Counted from the stretch's first letter, positions 51,536 through 59,744 are shown. The stretch is 64,000 bases of DNA from Rikenellaceae bacterium (GCA_020860245.1 JAJBUQ010000006.1:1-64000), one strand, 5' to 3'. Program-made: numbers and translations. Notes: generated from the sequence alone by a model not told the origin.

Positions 51536-53695
51536 TTATTTTGTTTTAAACGGTACTTTGATTAATAATTGAAAGTTTCGTCCCGGTTCCGGGATCTCGA
51601 CGTGTCGGTAAAAGCTCAAGTGATTGTAATATTTTTTATCGAGTAAATTCCTGCACAGAAATGTCAATTCCACCTGATTCTGTTTTACAGGAATATTTAA
51701 CGACGCCCCTGCATGGACTAAATTTGCACCCGCGGTAGGAGATTCGTTCCTTGCCACCCTCGTCTGCCTGGCAATGCTTTCGAGCTCCAGATGAACTTTG
51801 ATATCTTTTGCACTCCATGACAATGTATTGCGCATTAAAGCGGGAGAAGAGAACGCCAACGGAATTTTTTCATCCAAATTTCGATTGTAAATATATTCTC
51901 CGGAGAATGAATAACTAAATCCGTACGGCAATTCGACTCCTAAGACAAACTCCGCTCCTGCAAATATGGCCTCTGCTCCGGTATAGCGGTATATCTGTCC
52001 TGCGTGAGGCAGCACAGACCACTCTCCGGTAGGTTTCAGATATATGTAATTGTTGTATCGGCTGACGAATGGAGACAGGCTGGCAGATAACCATTCCCGC
52101 TCATAAGAATACCCGACGTCCAACTGCCATCCGCGTTCGGATTTAAGAGACGGATCTCCCTGTTCATGGCGGAATGTTCCGTGATGAACACCGTTGGCTG
52201 CCAGCTCATTAGCTCCGGGAAGCCGGAAACTGCGTCCGATATTTATCTTCAGTAAATGCCCTCTTTCTATGTTCCAAACGAAGCCCAACGCTCCGGAGAT
52301 ATCCCCGAAGTTCCTCCGAACCTCGTAGCTGCGCCATTCGTAAGCGGATATGGCCTCTTCGCCGTAGCCATTCTGCTTAAGGTAATCCACAAGGTAAGCA
52401 TCCCTGAACGGAGATATCTCCTGTCTACCGTGATCGTATCTGATACCTCCTGTTGCGGTAAATCTGTCTGTAACTCGCCAGGTAGTAATCCAAAATACAC
52501 CTGCCGTGGTTCTCTCGAATTCAGGAAGCAGGAACGAATATCCGCCTATATCGTTATGCTGATATTGAAAATCCGACCCTGCCGTATATTCCAATGTTTC
52601 GGAACCGAAGTATCGTACTTTTGCAGATGCACTGAACGTGTTAAGAGAAAAAAATAATTCCTTATCAGGATCTTTTTCCGGACGCGTCTGCTTCCCGTAA
52701 TGAGTATGGAATTCGCTCATTTCATTCCGCCTGTTATTTTGAAATCCAAGATCGAGAGACGCCGTGATCGTTTCCCATGAATATTGTTGGCGGGTCGTGG
52801 CTTTAAAATGATTTACCGTGCTGTAAGGCAGCTCGATATTTCTGCTGCTGCCATCAGGTTCCAGACGAGAGGCATCGGGAATTCCGTGGGCGCCTGGGAA
52901 GAACCCCGTCTTCTGATAGGCATTGCTCACAAAATAACTCATATAATACCCGTTATTACGGTACTCGGCATACAGGGACGCGTCTCTCTCGAATCCTGCG
53001 GTATTTTTAAGTTTTTTATTATGAATCGGTAATTTTTGGGTAAGATATACAACGGTGTCTGTGGGTATACGGTAATCTCCAAACCGTTGTTCCGAATATC
53101 TTACTTTAGTATACCACTGTTTTTTTTTCAAACCCAGCATCAGCGACCCTGCTACTGTACCATTTACAGACTTCCCGAACAAAACCACTTCCCCAAAGAA
53201 GCCATCATCGACAGGCGCGGGAAGCTGCATAATCTCTATTGTACCGCCCATGGCATCGCTGCCATACATGAGCGACGATGGGCCTTTGCGGATCACCACC
53301 CGTTCTGCATTGAATGCGTCTATTTCGAGACCGTGGTCCGCACCCCACTGCTGCCCCTCCTGTTTGATGCCGTTCTCCAGCACTGCTATGCGGTTAAACC
53401 CCATACCGCGTATTACCGGTTTCGAGAAACCGGAACCGATGTCCATGGAACGTAATCCGGGTATATGTTCGAGTGTTTGTACGAGATTGCCAGTGAAGTA
53501 CTCGCGTATGAATGCTTTATCCGCAACATCTACGACCAACGGTGAAGATAATATCTCCTTATGGGTAAAAGAGGCAGTGACTGCTATCGCATCCAGTTCC
53601 TCGAGTTTTATACTGTCCGGTTCCTGCGCATAAAGGCCAGAGCCGGAACATAGCACAAACATTACGACCATGCCCGGAATTATCCGGATCTGCAT
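51536..53695 (-). CDS. TonB-dependent receptor, probable metal uptake
   Basis: A 719-residue outer-membrane receptor with signal peptide (ending GLYAQ), plug (ELDAIAVTASFTHKEILSSP, then VQTLEHIPGLRSMDIGSGFSKPVIRGMGFNRIAVLENG) and a 22-strand barrel that ends with a Phe-rich strand near FQLLIKVPF. The QWGADHGLEIDAFNAERVVIRKGPSSLMYGSDAMGG block is typical of receptors for metal or siderophore ligands. It lies between the CPLC protein gene and DUF4625. No carbohydrate genes (SusD) accompany it. A transition metal such as zinc or copper is a reasonable guess from the His/Cys-rich neighbours. Confidence 0.92.
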   Translation of the reverse strand: MQIRIIPGMVVMFVLCSGSGLYAQEPDSIKLEELDAIAVTASFTHKEILSSPLVVDVADKAFIREYFTGNLVQTLEHIPGLRSMDIGSGFSKPVIRGMGFNRIAVLENGIKQEGQQWGADHGLEIDAFNAERVVIRKGPSSLMYGSDAMGGTIEIMQLPAPVDDGFFGEVVLFGKSVNGTVAGSLMLGLKKKQWYTKVRYSEQRFGDYRIPTDTVVYLTQKLPIHNKKLKNTAGFERDASLYAEYRNNGYYMSYFVSNAYQKTGFFPGAHGIPDASRLEPDGSSRNIELPYSTVNHFKATTRQQYSWETITASLDLGFQNNRRNEMSEFHTHYGKQTRPEKDPDKELFFSLNTFSASAKVRYFGSETLEYTAGSDFQYQHNDIGGYSFLLPEFERTTAGVFWITTWRVTDRFTATGGIRYDHGRQEISPFRDAYLVDYLKQNGYGEEAISAYEWRSYEVRRNFGDISGALGFVWNIERGHLLKINIGRSFRLPGANELAANGVHHGTFRHEQGDPSLKSERGWQLDVGYSYEREWLSASLSPFVSRYNNYIYLKPTGEWSVLPHAGQIYRYTGAEAIFAGAEFVLGVELPYGFSYSFSGEYIYNRNLDEKIPLAFSSPALMRNTLSWSAKDIKVHLELESIARQTRVARNESPTAGANLVHAGASLNIPVKQNQVELTFLCRNLLDKKYYNHLSFYRHVEIPEPGRNFQLLIKVPFKTK

Positions 53696-53747
53696 GATTT
53701 ATTCTTAATTAAGTAACTTATGAATTTGATTAATCCCCTGAAATGCT

Positions 53748-54080
53748 TTATAAGGAAGGAGGGCCGCGCGATAGAATGCTCAGTGGCGAACTGTGGTAAT
53801 CAGAATGAATGTGTGTATCCGGATATAAATCCGTTAATTGCGGAATGTAAGAGAATTTTATCGTTACCGGATCGATAAATGCCGCAAGATGGAATTGGCA
53901 CAGTGGACAGTTGTCGTAATCATGTCCGTCTTCCGCATCGTTCGAAGCATCGGAATGGTAAAAATAACATAGATCCGAGTGAATCTCAATATGTATAGTT
54001 CTGACCATTAATGGCGTAAGAAGCAGCCCCATTAAAAGCCATCCTAAAATATATTTATCGATTCGCCAAGATCCGAACAT
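53748..54080 (-). CDS. Small membrane protein with His/Cys-rich segment
   Basis: A 110-residue protein with an N-terminal membrane span (YILGWLLMGLLLTPLMVRTI) followed by a periplasmic part rich in His, Asp and Cys: HIEIHSDLCYFYHSDASND, HDYDNCPLCQF and DTHIHSDYHSS. I do not recognise a named family; the CPLC motif and histidines look like a metal-binding site. It is first in the operon, 52 nt before the TonB receptor, and supports a metal-uptake role for the group. Confidence 0.7.
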   Translation of the reverse strand: MFGSWRIDKYILGWLLMGLLLTPLMVRTIHIEIHSDLCYFYHSDASNDAEDGHDYDNCPLCQFHLAAFIDPVTIKFSYIPQLTDLYPDTHIHSDYHSSPLSILSRGPPSL

Positions 54081-54171
54081 AATTAATTCAAGTGTTGCAG
54101 ACTAAAATTTCCAAGTAAAAAACATTAAAAGTAATTTAATATATTACCTATAATAATAAACGTCATTTGTT

Positions 54172-55230
54172 TTAATCGAGAACAATTTCCGTTCCCCAGT
54201 AACTGCATAATTTTTCCGCCTCCTCCTTAGTAATATGGATAACGGACCCGTGTTTAGGAATAGAGAAATTTGTCGTCTTCATTACCCCTTCATTGAATCT
54301 ACCTATATCCGTAAAATTAACAAAATCGGAAGTTTCGCTAAATCCGAAATTGTGCGGCTTTATTCCGTAAATATCGTACATCAGCACCCATTTATCCTCT
54401 CCTATGCGCTTCCATACATTCGGAGCCTCACATGCATGTGATTCCGGATCGTACCACTCAGGGTCGTAAATATATCCCGTATTGATGGAATCCGATACTG
54501 CCTGTTTGATTCCCACACCATTGTCATGCGGAGTATAAAACATGTGATACTTATCTCCGACCATTGTTATATCGGCATCTATATAGGACACATCCTTAGG
54601 ATATCGGAACAATAATTCCGGAGGGGTCGCAAGTTGCGTAAAATCTTTATCTGTATAAGCATAATACAATCTATTGTGTCCATTACCATACCGCATTGTA
54701 AAATACAGCATCATACGGTCTCGGGACTTATCGTAAATAGTTTGAGGAGCCCATGCACAACCAATATTTTCCAATCCTGGAAACGACTGATCCACTCTCA
54801 AAATAGAGTGGCTCCAATTAATTAAATCGGAAGATTTCATTAAAACCAACGCCTTATTATTACCCCAACCATATTGTTCTCCGTCGCGCTCCCATTCTGT
54901 CTCGCGATAACCGGCCTGCTGCGCGTATATATGCAGATCTGTCAGCGCCATATAAAAATTATTGTCCGGTCCGCGCATTATGTGCGGATCTCGGATTCCT
55001 CTCTGCGAAGCGATCGTATCGCCGGCAATTATAGGTTTCCCATTATTTATATCGGTAAATGAATACCCGTCGGAACTCAACGCCATGTAAAGACTATGGG
55101 TGTCATCTTTAAAATATACCATAAGATATCCGTACATATCCTCTTCTGCCGGAATTTTTGCAGAAGCAGAATATCCCGCCGCAGCAAACGCATAAAACGA
55201 AAATAGAAGGATCTTCGTCAGTTTGTTCAT
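54172..55230 (-). CDS. Glycoside hydrolase family 43-like protein
   Basis: A 352-residue secreted protein (signal peptide ending SASAKIP). The five-bladed propeller motifs of GH43/GH32-type enzymes can be seen: GYLMVYFKDDTHSLYMALSSDG, RGIRDPHIMRGPDNNFYMALTD with the likely catalytic Asp in RDPHI, GCAWAPQTIYD, YIDADITMVGDKYHMFY, and SHACEAPNVWKRIGEDKWVLMYD with the likely acid Glu. Probably acts on arabinose- or xylose-containing glycans in the periplasm, but no SusCD pair is adjacent. A -7 element (TAAATTTG) lies 22 nt upstream. Confidence 0.82.
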   Translation of the reverse strand: MNKLTKILLFSFYAFAAAGYSASAKIPAEEDMYGYLMVYFKDDTHSLYMALSSDGYSFTDINNGKPIIAGDTIASQRGIRDPHIMRGPDNNFYMALTDLHIYAQQAGYRETEWERDGEQYGWGNNKALVLMKSSDLINWSHSILRVDQSFPGLENIGCAWAPQTIYDKSRDRMMLYFTMRYGNGHNRLYYAYTDKDFTQLATPPELLFRYPKDVSYIDADITMVGDKYHMFYTPHDNGVGIKQAVSDSINTGYIYDPEWYDPESHACEAPNVWKRIGEDKWVLMYDIYGIKPHNFGFSETSDFVNFTDIGRFNEGVMKTTNFSIPKHGSVIHITKEEAEKLCSYWGTEIVLD

Positions 55231-55252
55231 AATTAAGCCTAATCCGTTTTTA

Positions 55253-55260
55253 CAAATTTA
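55253..55260 (-). promoter_or_regulatory. -7 promoter element of the GH43-like gene
   Basis: TAAATTTG on the minus strand, a TAnnTTTG match 22 nt before the ATG at 55230. Confidence 0.55.
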
Positions 55261-55342
55261 ATTAAATTAATTTAATAATATTTTTAATTTCGGATAAATA
55301 AAGAAAATCAGAACTTATCGGAATATGATATAACGAAAATAA

Positions 55343-55371
55343 AATATCCGGAGCTCATCGCTCCGGATATT
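55343..55371 (-). terminator. Terminator after the tandem lipoprotein genes
   Basis: AATATCCGGAGC and its complement form a perfect 12-bp stem with a 5-nt loop, followed on the minus strand by a T-rich stretch. Confidence 0.8.
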
Positions 55372-55399
55372 AGTTGTCTGCAGGTTTTTTTTAAACAGA

Positions 55400-55978
55400 T
55401 TATTTGTATGCCTCGACAATCAGCTCTATATTCATAGTACCTGCGCGTGTAGCCGGTGCGCTGAAATAAGCATCGATATTGGTATCATGGAGGACAGTAT
55501 CGTTTACAATATACTCGGTGTGTCCGTTTATATACGCTGGTTCTCCATTTACAAGAACTTTGATTATATAGTAAGAGGCAAGAGCATCCACTTCCCATAC
55601 GGAACTGATCGGAAAACGAACAAAAGTCACCGTACTGCCTCTGAACGCGTAACCTGCATTATTGTAAATCACAAACGTCTCGCTTGCATAATCATAGCTC
55701 AATAGAGCTCCACTAAGATTCTGCGGAGGGTTTGCCAGGGTTTCAGGCTCCATAATCATAACTCCCGGACCTCCGAACCGTACAGGAGCCTGATCCAATG
55801 AACATGCGATCCATAAATATTCCCCGGAACAATTCTTTAAGGTCAATGAGGCATTTACCCGTGTATCTACATCCGCTTTGGTTTCATTATCCACAACGGT
55901 ATCGTCAATCGAGTCGATGTCTTTCGAACATGAGGCTATCAAAGCCACTGCACAGAAGAATAATAGAATTTTCTTCAT
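55400..55978 (-). CDS. Lipoprotein of a tandem paralogue pair (second gene)
   Basis: A 192-residue predicted lipoprotein (leader ending ALIASC). It is clearly related to the upstream gene: both have a V-N-A-L-N/T start of the mature part, then PETLAN/MWPPNL, a YNN-GY/FFGG stretch and a similar beta-rich end. I recognise no domain. Its position downstream of the fimbrial genes suggests an accessory pilus protein or an unrelated surface lipoprotein. It lies 11 nt after its paralogue. Confidence 0.75.
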   Translation of the reverse strand: MKKILLFFCAVALIASCSKDIDSIDDTVVDNETKADVDTRVNASLTLKNCSGEYLWIACSLDQAPVRFGGPGVMIMEPETLANPPQNLSGALLSYDYASETFVIYNNAGYAFRGSTVTFVRFPISSVWEVDALASYYIIKVLVNGEPAYINGHTEYIVNDTVLHDTNIDAYFSAPATRAGTMNIELIVEAYK

Positions 55979-55989
55979 AGGTCAATAAT

Positions 55990-56559
55990 TTAGAAAATTA
56001 AAATATCAATTGTAATATTTAATCTGTTAGAACCTCCTGTAAGATACACTATCAACGTCTGATTATACATAGCCCCAATCGAATAACGCGACTCCTCCCC
56101 TAATATATTCCCTGTATTACCGTCTGTAACTGTTGCAGTTACAGCTGTTCGATGATTTTGAGGTCCTTCGAAATCAACAATATCAATTATAGGAATCTTT
56201 ATATAGCTCACGGAAATTCCTCCAAAGAAATAACCGAAATTATTGTACATTACATAACTTTGTCTTTCGTCTGCTTCTAAACGTTGATAAAATTCGAGAT
56301 TCGGAGGCCACATAGCAAGTGTTTCAGGCTCCGTCACCCCTCCGCCATTTGGAAAAATAAACCAAAACGGATCAAAATTAGCAACAAAATTAACGGAACG
56401 TCCAGTGTCATTTGCAACATTTAAAACTGCATTCACACGTACATTTACGTCATTTCTCGCTTCGGTTTCCTGAACCACAGCATCGTCTGTCAACTCTTTT
56501 TCACTGCTGCATGCTGTTACAACAGCCATTGCGCACAACAATAGTAGTACTTTTTTCAT
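55990..56559 (-). CDS. Lipoprotein of a tandem paralogue pair (first gene)
   Basis: A 189-residue predicted lipoprotein (leader ending AVVTAC). It shares with its neighbour the pattern VRVNAVLNV, then TEPETLAMWPPNLEF, YVMYNNFGYFFGG and a run of beta strands. No known domain is seen. A decayed third leader lies upstream at 56590-56679, so the family seems to have expanded here. All are on the same strand as the fimbrial genes. Confidence 0.75.
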   Translation of the reverse strand: MKKVLLLLCAMAVVTACSSEKELTDDAVVQETEARNDVNVRVNAVLNVANDTGRSVNFVANFDPFWFIFPNGGGVTEPETLAMWPPNLEFYQRLEADERQSYVMYNNFGYFFGGISVSYIKIPIIDIVDFEGPQNHRTAVTATVTDGNTGNILGEESRYSIGAMYNQTLIVYLTGGSNRLNITIDILIF

Positions 56560-56589
56560 AGTAAATATTTTTTAATTAATAAATAGGTT

Positions 56590-56679
56590 GCCGAACAAGC
56601 CGTGTCGATATTCTCGACCGCATCCTTTTTCAAGACGCCATAACAGCTAATGCAATAATAAGAGTAAAATTTTATTCAT
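56590..56679 (-). pseudogene. Remnant of a third lipoprotein leader
   Basis: The minus strand begins ATGAATAAAATTTTACTC (MNKILL), then in a second frame gives LIIALAVMAS followed by TGA, and in a third frame KKDAVENIDTACSAT. Put together, with two small indels, this reads as a lipoprotein signal (MNKILL...LIIALAVMASC-KKDAVENID) like those of the two genes downstream. No coding sequence follows. It is therefore a decayed gene start. Confidence 0.45.
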
Positions 56680-56807
56680 GATATAGTTTTTTAGGGATTA
56701 ATATATTGTAAATATAATACAATTATTAATATATACCAACAAAAATTGATCGAATCGACAAAAAATTGTCAATCGATCAATTACAGTACAATATAAACTA
56801 TATCGGT

Positions 56808-57716
56808 TTAAAGCTCGGTATTATTATCTATATCTTCCCATGCTTCGACGATTGCAGACCCGTCATCTGAGAAGTTTACAGGAATCTGATATTCTCCAGT
56901 TCGGTCCAGATAGTTCTGTGCATTACCTGTGGATATGCCTCGAAGAAGAATAGGAATCAACGGTTCTTCGAAAAAATATACCATTCCGTTTTCATCTTCC
57001 GCCTGAATTCTAAGGGCAATATCTCCATCCCCGGCAAAGAGTCTGTAAACCTGGAAACGGTCGATAATATAATTTGTTTCCTGCCTTCTCCCGGCAATAT
57101 AAGTTATAAGGGCGGTTTCCGTATGCGCACTGTTATCGTAAGAATAATGGCCGTTATATCCGTATATAGATGTGTTTATTTCAGCCGTGGATATATTCTC
57201 TATACCCCTTACACGCACATTGATATAATTTGAATTTTTTGTCAGAGATACGACGCCTTCGTAATCCGTGCCTGCTTTAACCGTGAAATTCAGGATTCCG
57301 TGAAATAGAGAACCGGGCTCGGCAGTATTGAGTACGCCGTCATTGTCAATGCAGGTAACTCCCAATTTCATCCGTTCCATTTCGTATTTGTTATCGCAAT
57401 CGAAATTTCCGGTATGTATGTTACATCATGTAACAAGGGTGTATTCTCCGTACGGAAGAATAAAACTGACTTTATTTCCATCGGTCATATCGGAAGCGGA
57501 TACATTCTGTTCCATTACGAGCGTGCCTGCTATATCGTAAATATACTGATGCAAATGCACTACCTCATCTGCAAATAGATCACCTTGTTCATAGTGCATT
57601 TCAAATACATAAGTCAATGTAACCTTGTTTTCGCAATGGTCCGTTTTATCGCGTATACAACCTGCAAGAACGCAAACGGATAAAAGAAGCCAAAGTTTGA
57701 CATATTTACGATTCAT
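56808..57716 (-). pseudogene. FimB/Mfa2-family fimbrial anchor gene with in-frame TGA
   Basis: The frame encodes about 301 residues of a fimbrillin-associated anchor (Mfa2/FimB family): lipoprotein leader MNRKYVKLWLLLSVCVLAGC, then VTLTYVFEMHYEQGD, VVHLHQYIYDIAGTLV, and a C-terminal half with RVRGIENISTAEINTSIYGYNG and VEAWEDIDNNTEL. A TGA at 57426-57428 interrupts it after GEYTLVT; the same frame continues CNIHTGNFDCDNKYEMERM. In this family a Trp commonly follows the (Y/T)xxV(A/T) strand, so TGG-to-TGA is the likely lesion. If not corrected, the strain makes only the first 96 residues. It is separated from the main fimbrial gene by a terminator hairpin. The start at 57716 follows from the leader. 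Confidence 0.82.
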
Positions 57717-57750
57717 AGAGATTCGGTCTGTAAAATTAAAAAATAAAAAT

Positions 57751-57776
57751 AGCCGGGAGACAGGAATCCCCCGGCT
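57751..57776 (-). terminator. Terminator between fimA-like and fimB-like genes
   Basis: AGCCGGG and CCCGGCT form a 7-bp GC-rich stem with a T-rich tail (minus strand). In an operon it would reduce read-through to the anchor gene so that major subunits are in excess. Confidence 0.75.
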
Positions 57777-57783
57777 GTATAAT

Positions 57784-59103
57784 TTAAAGTATAACTTTCT
57801 GCTCTTCGCCTTCCCATTCTGCGACAGAAACAGAGATCGTCGCGTCGGTAGTTTCTTCGATAGGATCGGTAGGATCCACTCCCTCTTCTTCACCCGGTTC
57901 TCCTGCACTGAATACCGCAGTAATGGAGACTTTTACGTAAGTGTTACGTTTAACCATATATTGGTTGTAAGTGTTATTGTACAGCCAAGTGTTATAATAG
58001 CAGACACCGTCGGTGTATTCGACAGCTTCATAACCTGCCGGAATGCTTGCAGGAACTTCTCCATAATAATCGGATTCCCACATTCCTGTAGACACTTCGC
58101 GTATTCTCCAGAATGTACCTCCGGTACCGGCTCCCATATCATCTTCGTTCTCGTCCTTAAGCTGGGCAGGAACAAACACGGCTTTAATTCTTACTCGTGT
58201 GGAATTTCCTTTAAGAGCTTTGAGATTACTGTTCTCTACGCAGTAAGTATAAAGTTCGTCCTCCGCAACGCCTGTCTGGCCTGCAACGATAGCAGGTCTG
58301 TAATCATGCAGTCCCCCTACATAATGACTGGCATTGTAATTCTCATTGAAATAAGGAGTATACACCTGATTATCGGTAATGTTAGAGAATACATACATAC
58401 GCGTAGGGTTGTTAAGAATCTCATAGTAGATATCTTCGAGATGTCCGTACATTTCTCCGTTTGAATCCGGGTCGTAACCTACGGATACCTTAGCGGCAAC
58501 CCTGTACAGTTCAATCGTAAGAGCATTGTTTCCTTCGGTGGCAAGAGTGATCTTATTTACATCCGGAAGACTGGTCATAAAGAATCCGCGTGATTCGCCG
58601 CTCTCGTCTCCCTGTTCATAACCGGTTTTTTCACGGACAATACCGGCAACACCTACCGATGTAAGATCATGATATTCCTTCTTGAAATCGGACAAAGTCA
58701 TACCCATAGGGAACAAATCGCCTTGACGCTGGAGAAGCGATCTCGGTGCATTGGCAATGACATAGAATTCATGAACTCCAGTGGTTATTTCTTCAAAATC
58801 CAGAGTGATATCGGAAGCTTCATCTCCTCCGTTTGTAAATTCATCGTAATCTGCCACAGCTTCAAGCAATCCGCGATGATCGAATACTACCGCCACTGCA
58901 TTGTAAATCCGTTTTTCTGCGCTAGTCGAAGCGTTATCAGGGAACGTAATTGCTTTGACATTGTTGTCATCCACACTCAGAGTGATAACCAACGACGTTT
59001 TTTCTCCTTCGAACTCAATATCGGTCACCTCTCCGGCTTCCTTACTGCATGAAAGAAGTACTGATACTGCCAATAAGGCAAAAAATAGTTTTCTTAGTTT
59101 CAT
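57784..59103 (-). CDS. Mfa1/FimA-family major fimbrial subunit
   Basis: A 439-residue fimbrillin from the preferred start at 59103 (MKLRKLFFALL; another ATG is 6 nt upstream). It has a lipoprotein leader ending VLLSC and two transthyretin-like domains. Features known for the family: TSLVITLSVDD and RIYNAVAVVFDHRGLLEAV in the first domain, GVHEFYVIANAP, then in the second YPYF-like NSNLKALKGNSTRVRIKAVF and the end NTYVKVSITAVF with an acidic linker (EPGEEEGVDPTDPIEET) and a last strand, DATISVSVAEWEGEEQKVIL, that would act as donor strand for the next subunit. It builds a surface pilus for adhesion. A second recombinase and candidate recombination sites lie upstream, suggesting phase variation. 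Confidence 0.9.
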   Translation of the reverse strand: MKLRKLFFALLAVSVLLSCSKEAGEVTDIEFEGEKTSLVITLSVDDNNVKAITFPDNASTSAEKRIYNAVAVVFDHRGLLEAVADYDEFTNGGDEASDITLDFEEITTGVHEFYVIANAPRSLLQRQGDLFPMGMTLSDFKKEYHDLTSVGVAGIVREKTGYEQGDESGESRGFFMTSLPDVNKITLATEGNNALTIELYRVAAKVSVGYDPDSNGEMYGHLEDIYYEILNNPTRMYVFSNITDNQVYTPYFNENYNASHYVGGLHDYRPAIVAGQTGVAEDELYTYCVENSNLKALKGNSTRVRIKAVFVPAQLKDENEDDMGAGTGGTFWRIREVSTGMWESDYYGEVPASIPAGYEAVEYTDGVCYYNTWLYNNTYNQYMVKRNTYVKVSITAVFSAGEPGEEEGVDPTDPIEETTDATISVSVAEWEGEEQKVIL

Positions 59104-59126
59104 AGACATAAATTTTTGTTAATTAA

Positions 59127-59357
59127 TTAATAATATTCTGCATTGTAATTTTCGGATACTCCTGTTTCTTTCCGCTCCACAAGAACGGATTTACAGTACC
59201 GTAATCCATTCTCTAAAGTATATTTATCTATCCAAGCCTTTAGGATTCTATCTTTCAGACCGATACCCGCAGTCCAAAAATTATTCTGCGGATATAGTCC
59301 GCCTAAAATAAGATAAGATAATCGGACCGACGGGATTGCAGCCCTTGTCGGCAGAGG
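59127..59357 (-). pseudogene. C-terminal ORF remnant directly upstream of fimA
   Basis: The minus strand is open for 76 codons between a TGA at 59358-59360 and a TAA at 59127-59129, but contains no ATG, GTG or TTG start in frame. It reads SVRLSYLILGGLYPQNNFWT, then AGIGLKDRILKAWIDKY, LENGLRYCKSVLVERK and ends GVSENYNAEYY. Its stop is 17 nt upstream of the fimA ATG, spacing typical of an operon. The composition is coding-like. I recognise no family. It is probably the tail of a fimbrial-operon gene whose front has been lost. Confidence 0.45.
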
Positions 59358-59502
59358 TCACAGACAAACCGCAGACCACTGACCGCCGCTATTTCTTCTC
59401 TGGACCAGTAAATAATTAATGAGGAGCCTACCTTTTATTTTACTGCATATACATGCCATGAAAATAGGTTAATTTTATCGATATCGATACCGATATATGG
59501 AA

Positions 59503-59510
59503 CAAAAATA
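59503..59510 (-). promoter_or_regulatory. Candidate -7 promoter element of the fimbrial operon
   Basis: TATTTTTG on the minus strand, the only TAnnTTTG match seen between the recombinase and fimA. It would give a long leader and is uncertain. Confidence 0.3.
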
Positions 59511-59571
59511 TTAAATAAATTCAAAAAATGACACAACATCCAGATAATTCACAAATAATTAATCCTTATTC

Positions 59572-59603
59572 GTAATTTTTATGAACAGAAACATAAAAAT
59601 TAC
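59572..59603. repeat. 12-8-12 inverted repeat, candidate recombinase site
   Basis: GTAATTTTTATG (59572-59583) and CATAAAAATTAC (59592-59603) are perfect inverted arms around an 8-bp spacer, AACAGAAA. Arm and spacer lengths match the general plan of tyrosine-recombinase core sites such as loxP and FRT (13-8-13). It lies 141 bp beyond the 3' end of the recombinase gene. Confidence 0.55.
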
Positions 59604-59647
59604 ATAAATTATATTTTCCTTAGATTTTTACAAGTCCGGAATACGGG

Positions 59648-59694
59648 TTCTATTTTTTCATGAAGCACACATGGAATTAACCGAAAAAATAGAA
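59648..59694. repeat. 12-23-12 inverted repeat
   Basis: TTCTATTTTTTC (59648-59659) and GAAAAAATAGAA (59683-59694) are perfect inverted arms with a 23-nt spacer, between the recombinase terminator and the 12-8-12 repeat. Confidence 0.5.
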
Positions 59695-59701
59695 ACAAAA
59701 A

Positions 59702-59719
59702 AAGCGGTATTAACCGCTT
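59702..59719 (-). terminator. Terminator of the second recombinase gene
   Basis: AAGCGGT and ACCGCTT form a 7-bp stem with a 4-nt loop followed by a run of seven T on the minus strand. Confidence 0.8.
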
Positions 59720-59744
59720 CATATCGAGATTAAATTGAGTTCAT

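Larger units (their letters stand above)
59110..59744. other. Region between recombinase and fimbrial gene
   Basis: 635 bp that hold a coding-like remnant (59127-59357), two perfect 12-bp inverted repeats (59572-59603 and 59648-59694) and the recombinase terminator. A TATTTTTG -7-like element at 59503-59510 (minus strand) is the only promoter candidate I see for fimA and would give a leader of about 390 nt. Confidence 0.6.

Noticed and set aside
25770-57428. Reassignment of TGA to tryptophan in this organism
   Set aside because: Two broken genes have TGA at probable Trp positions, but TGA ends intact genes at 14617, 20328, 1734 and 295, and TGG is used for Trp throughout.
57784-59109. Fimbrial operon as a type IV or chaperone-usher pilus
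   Set aside because: The lipoprotein leader, acidic linker and donor strand fit the Mfa1/FimA type only, and no chaperone or usher is present.
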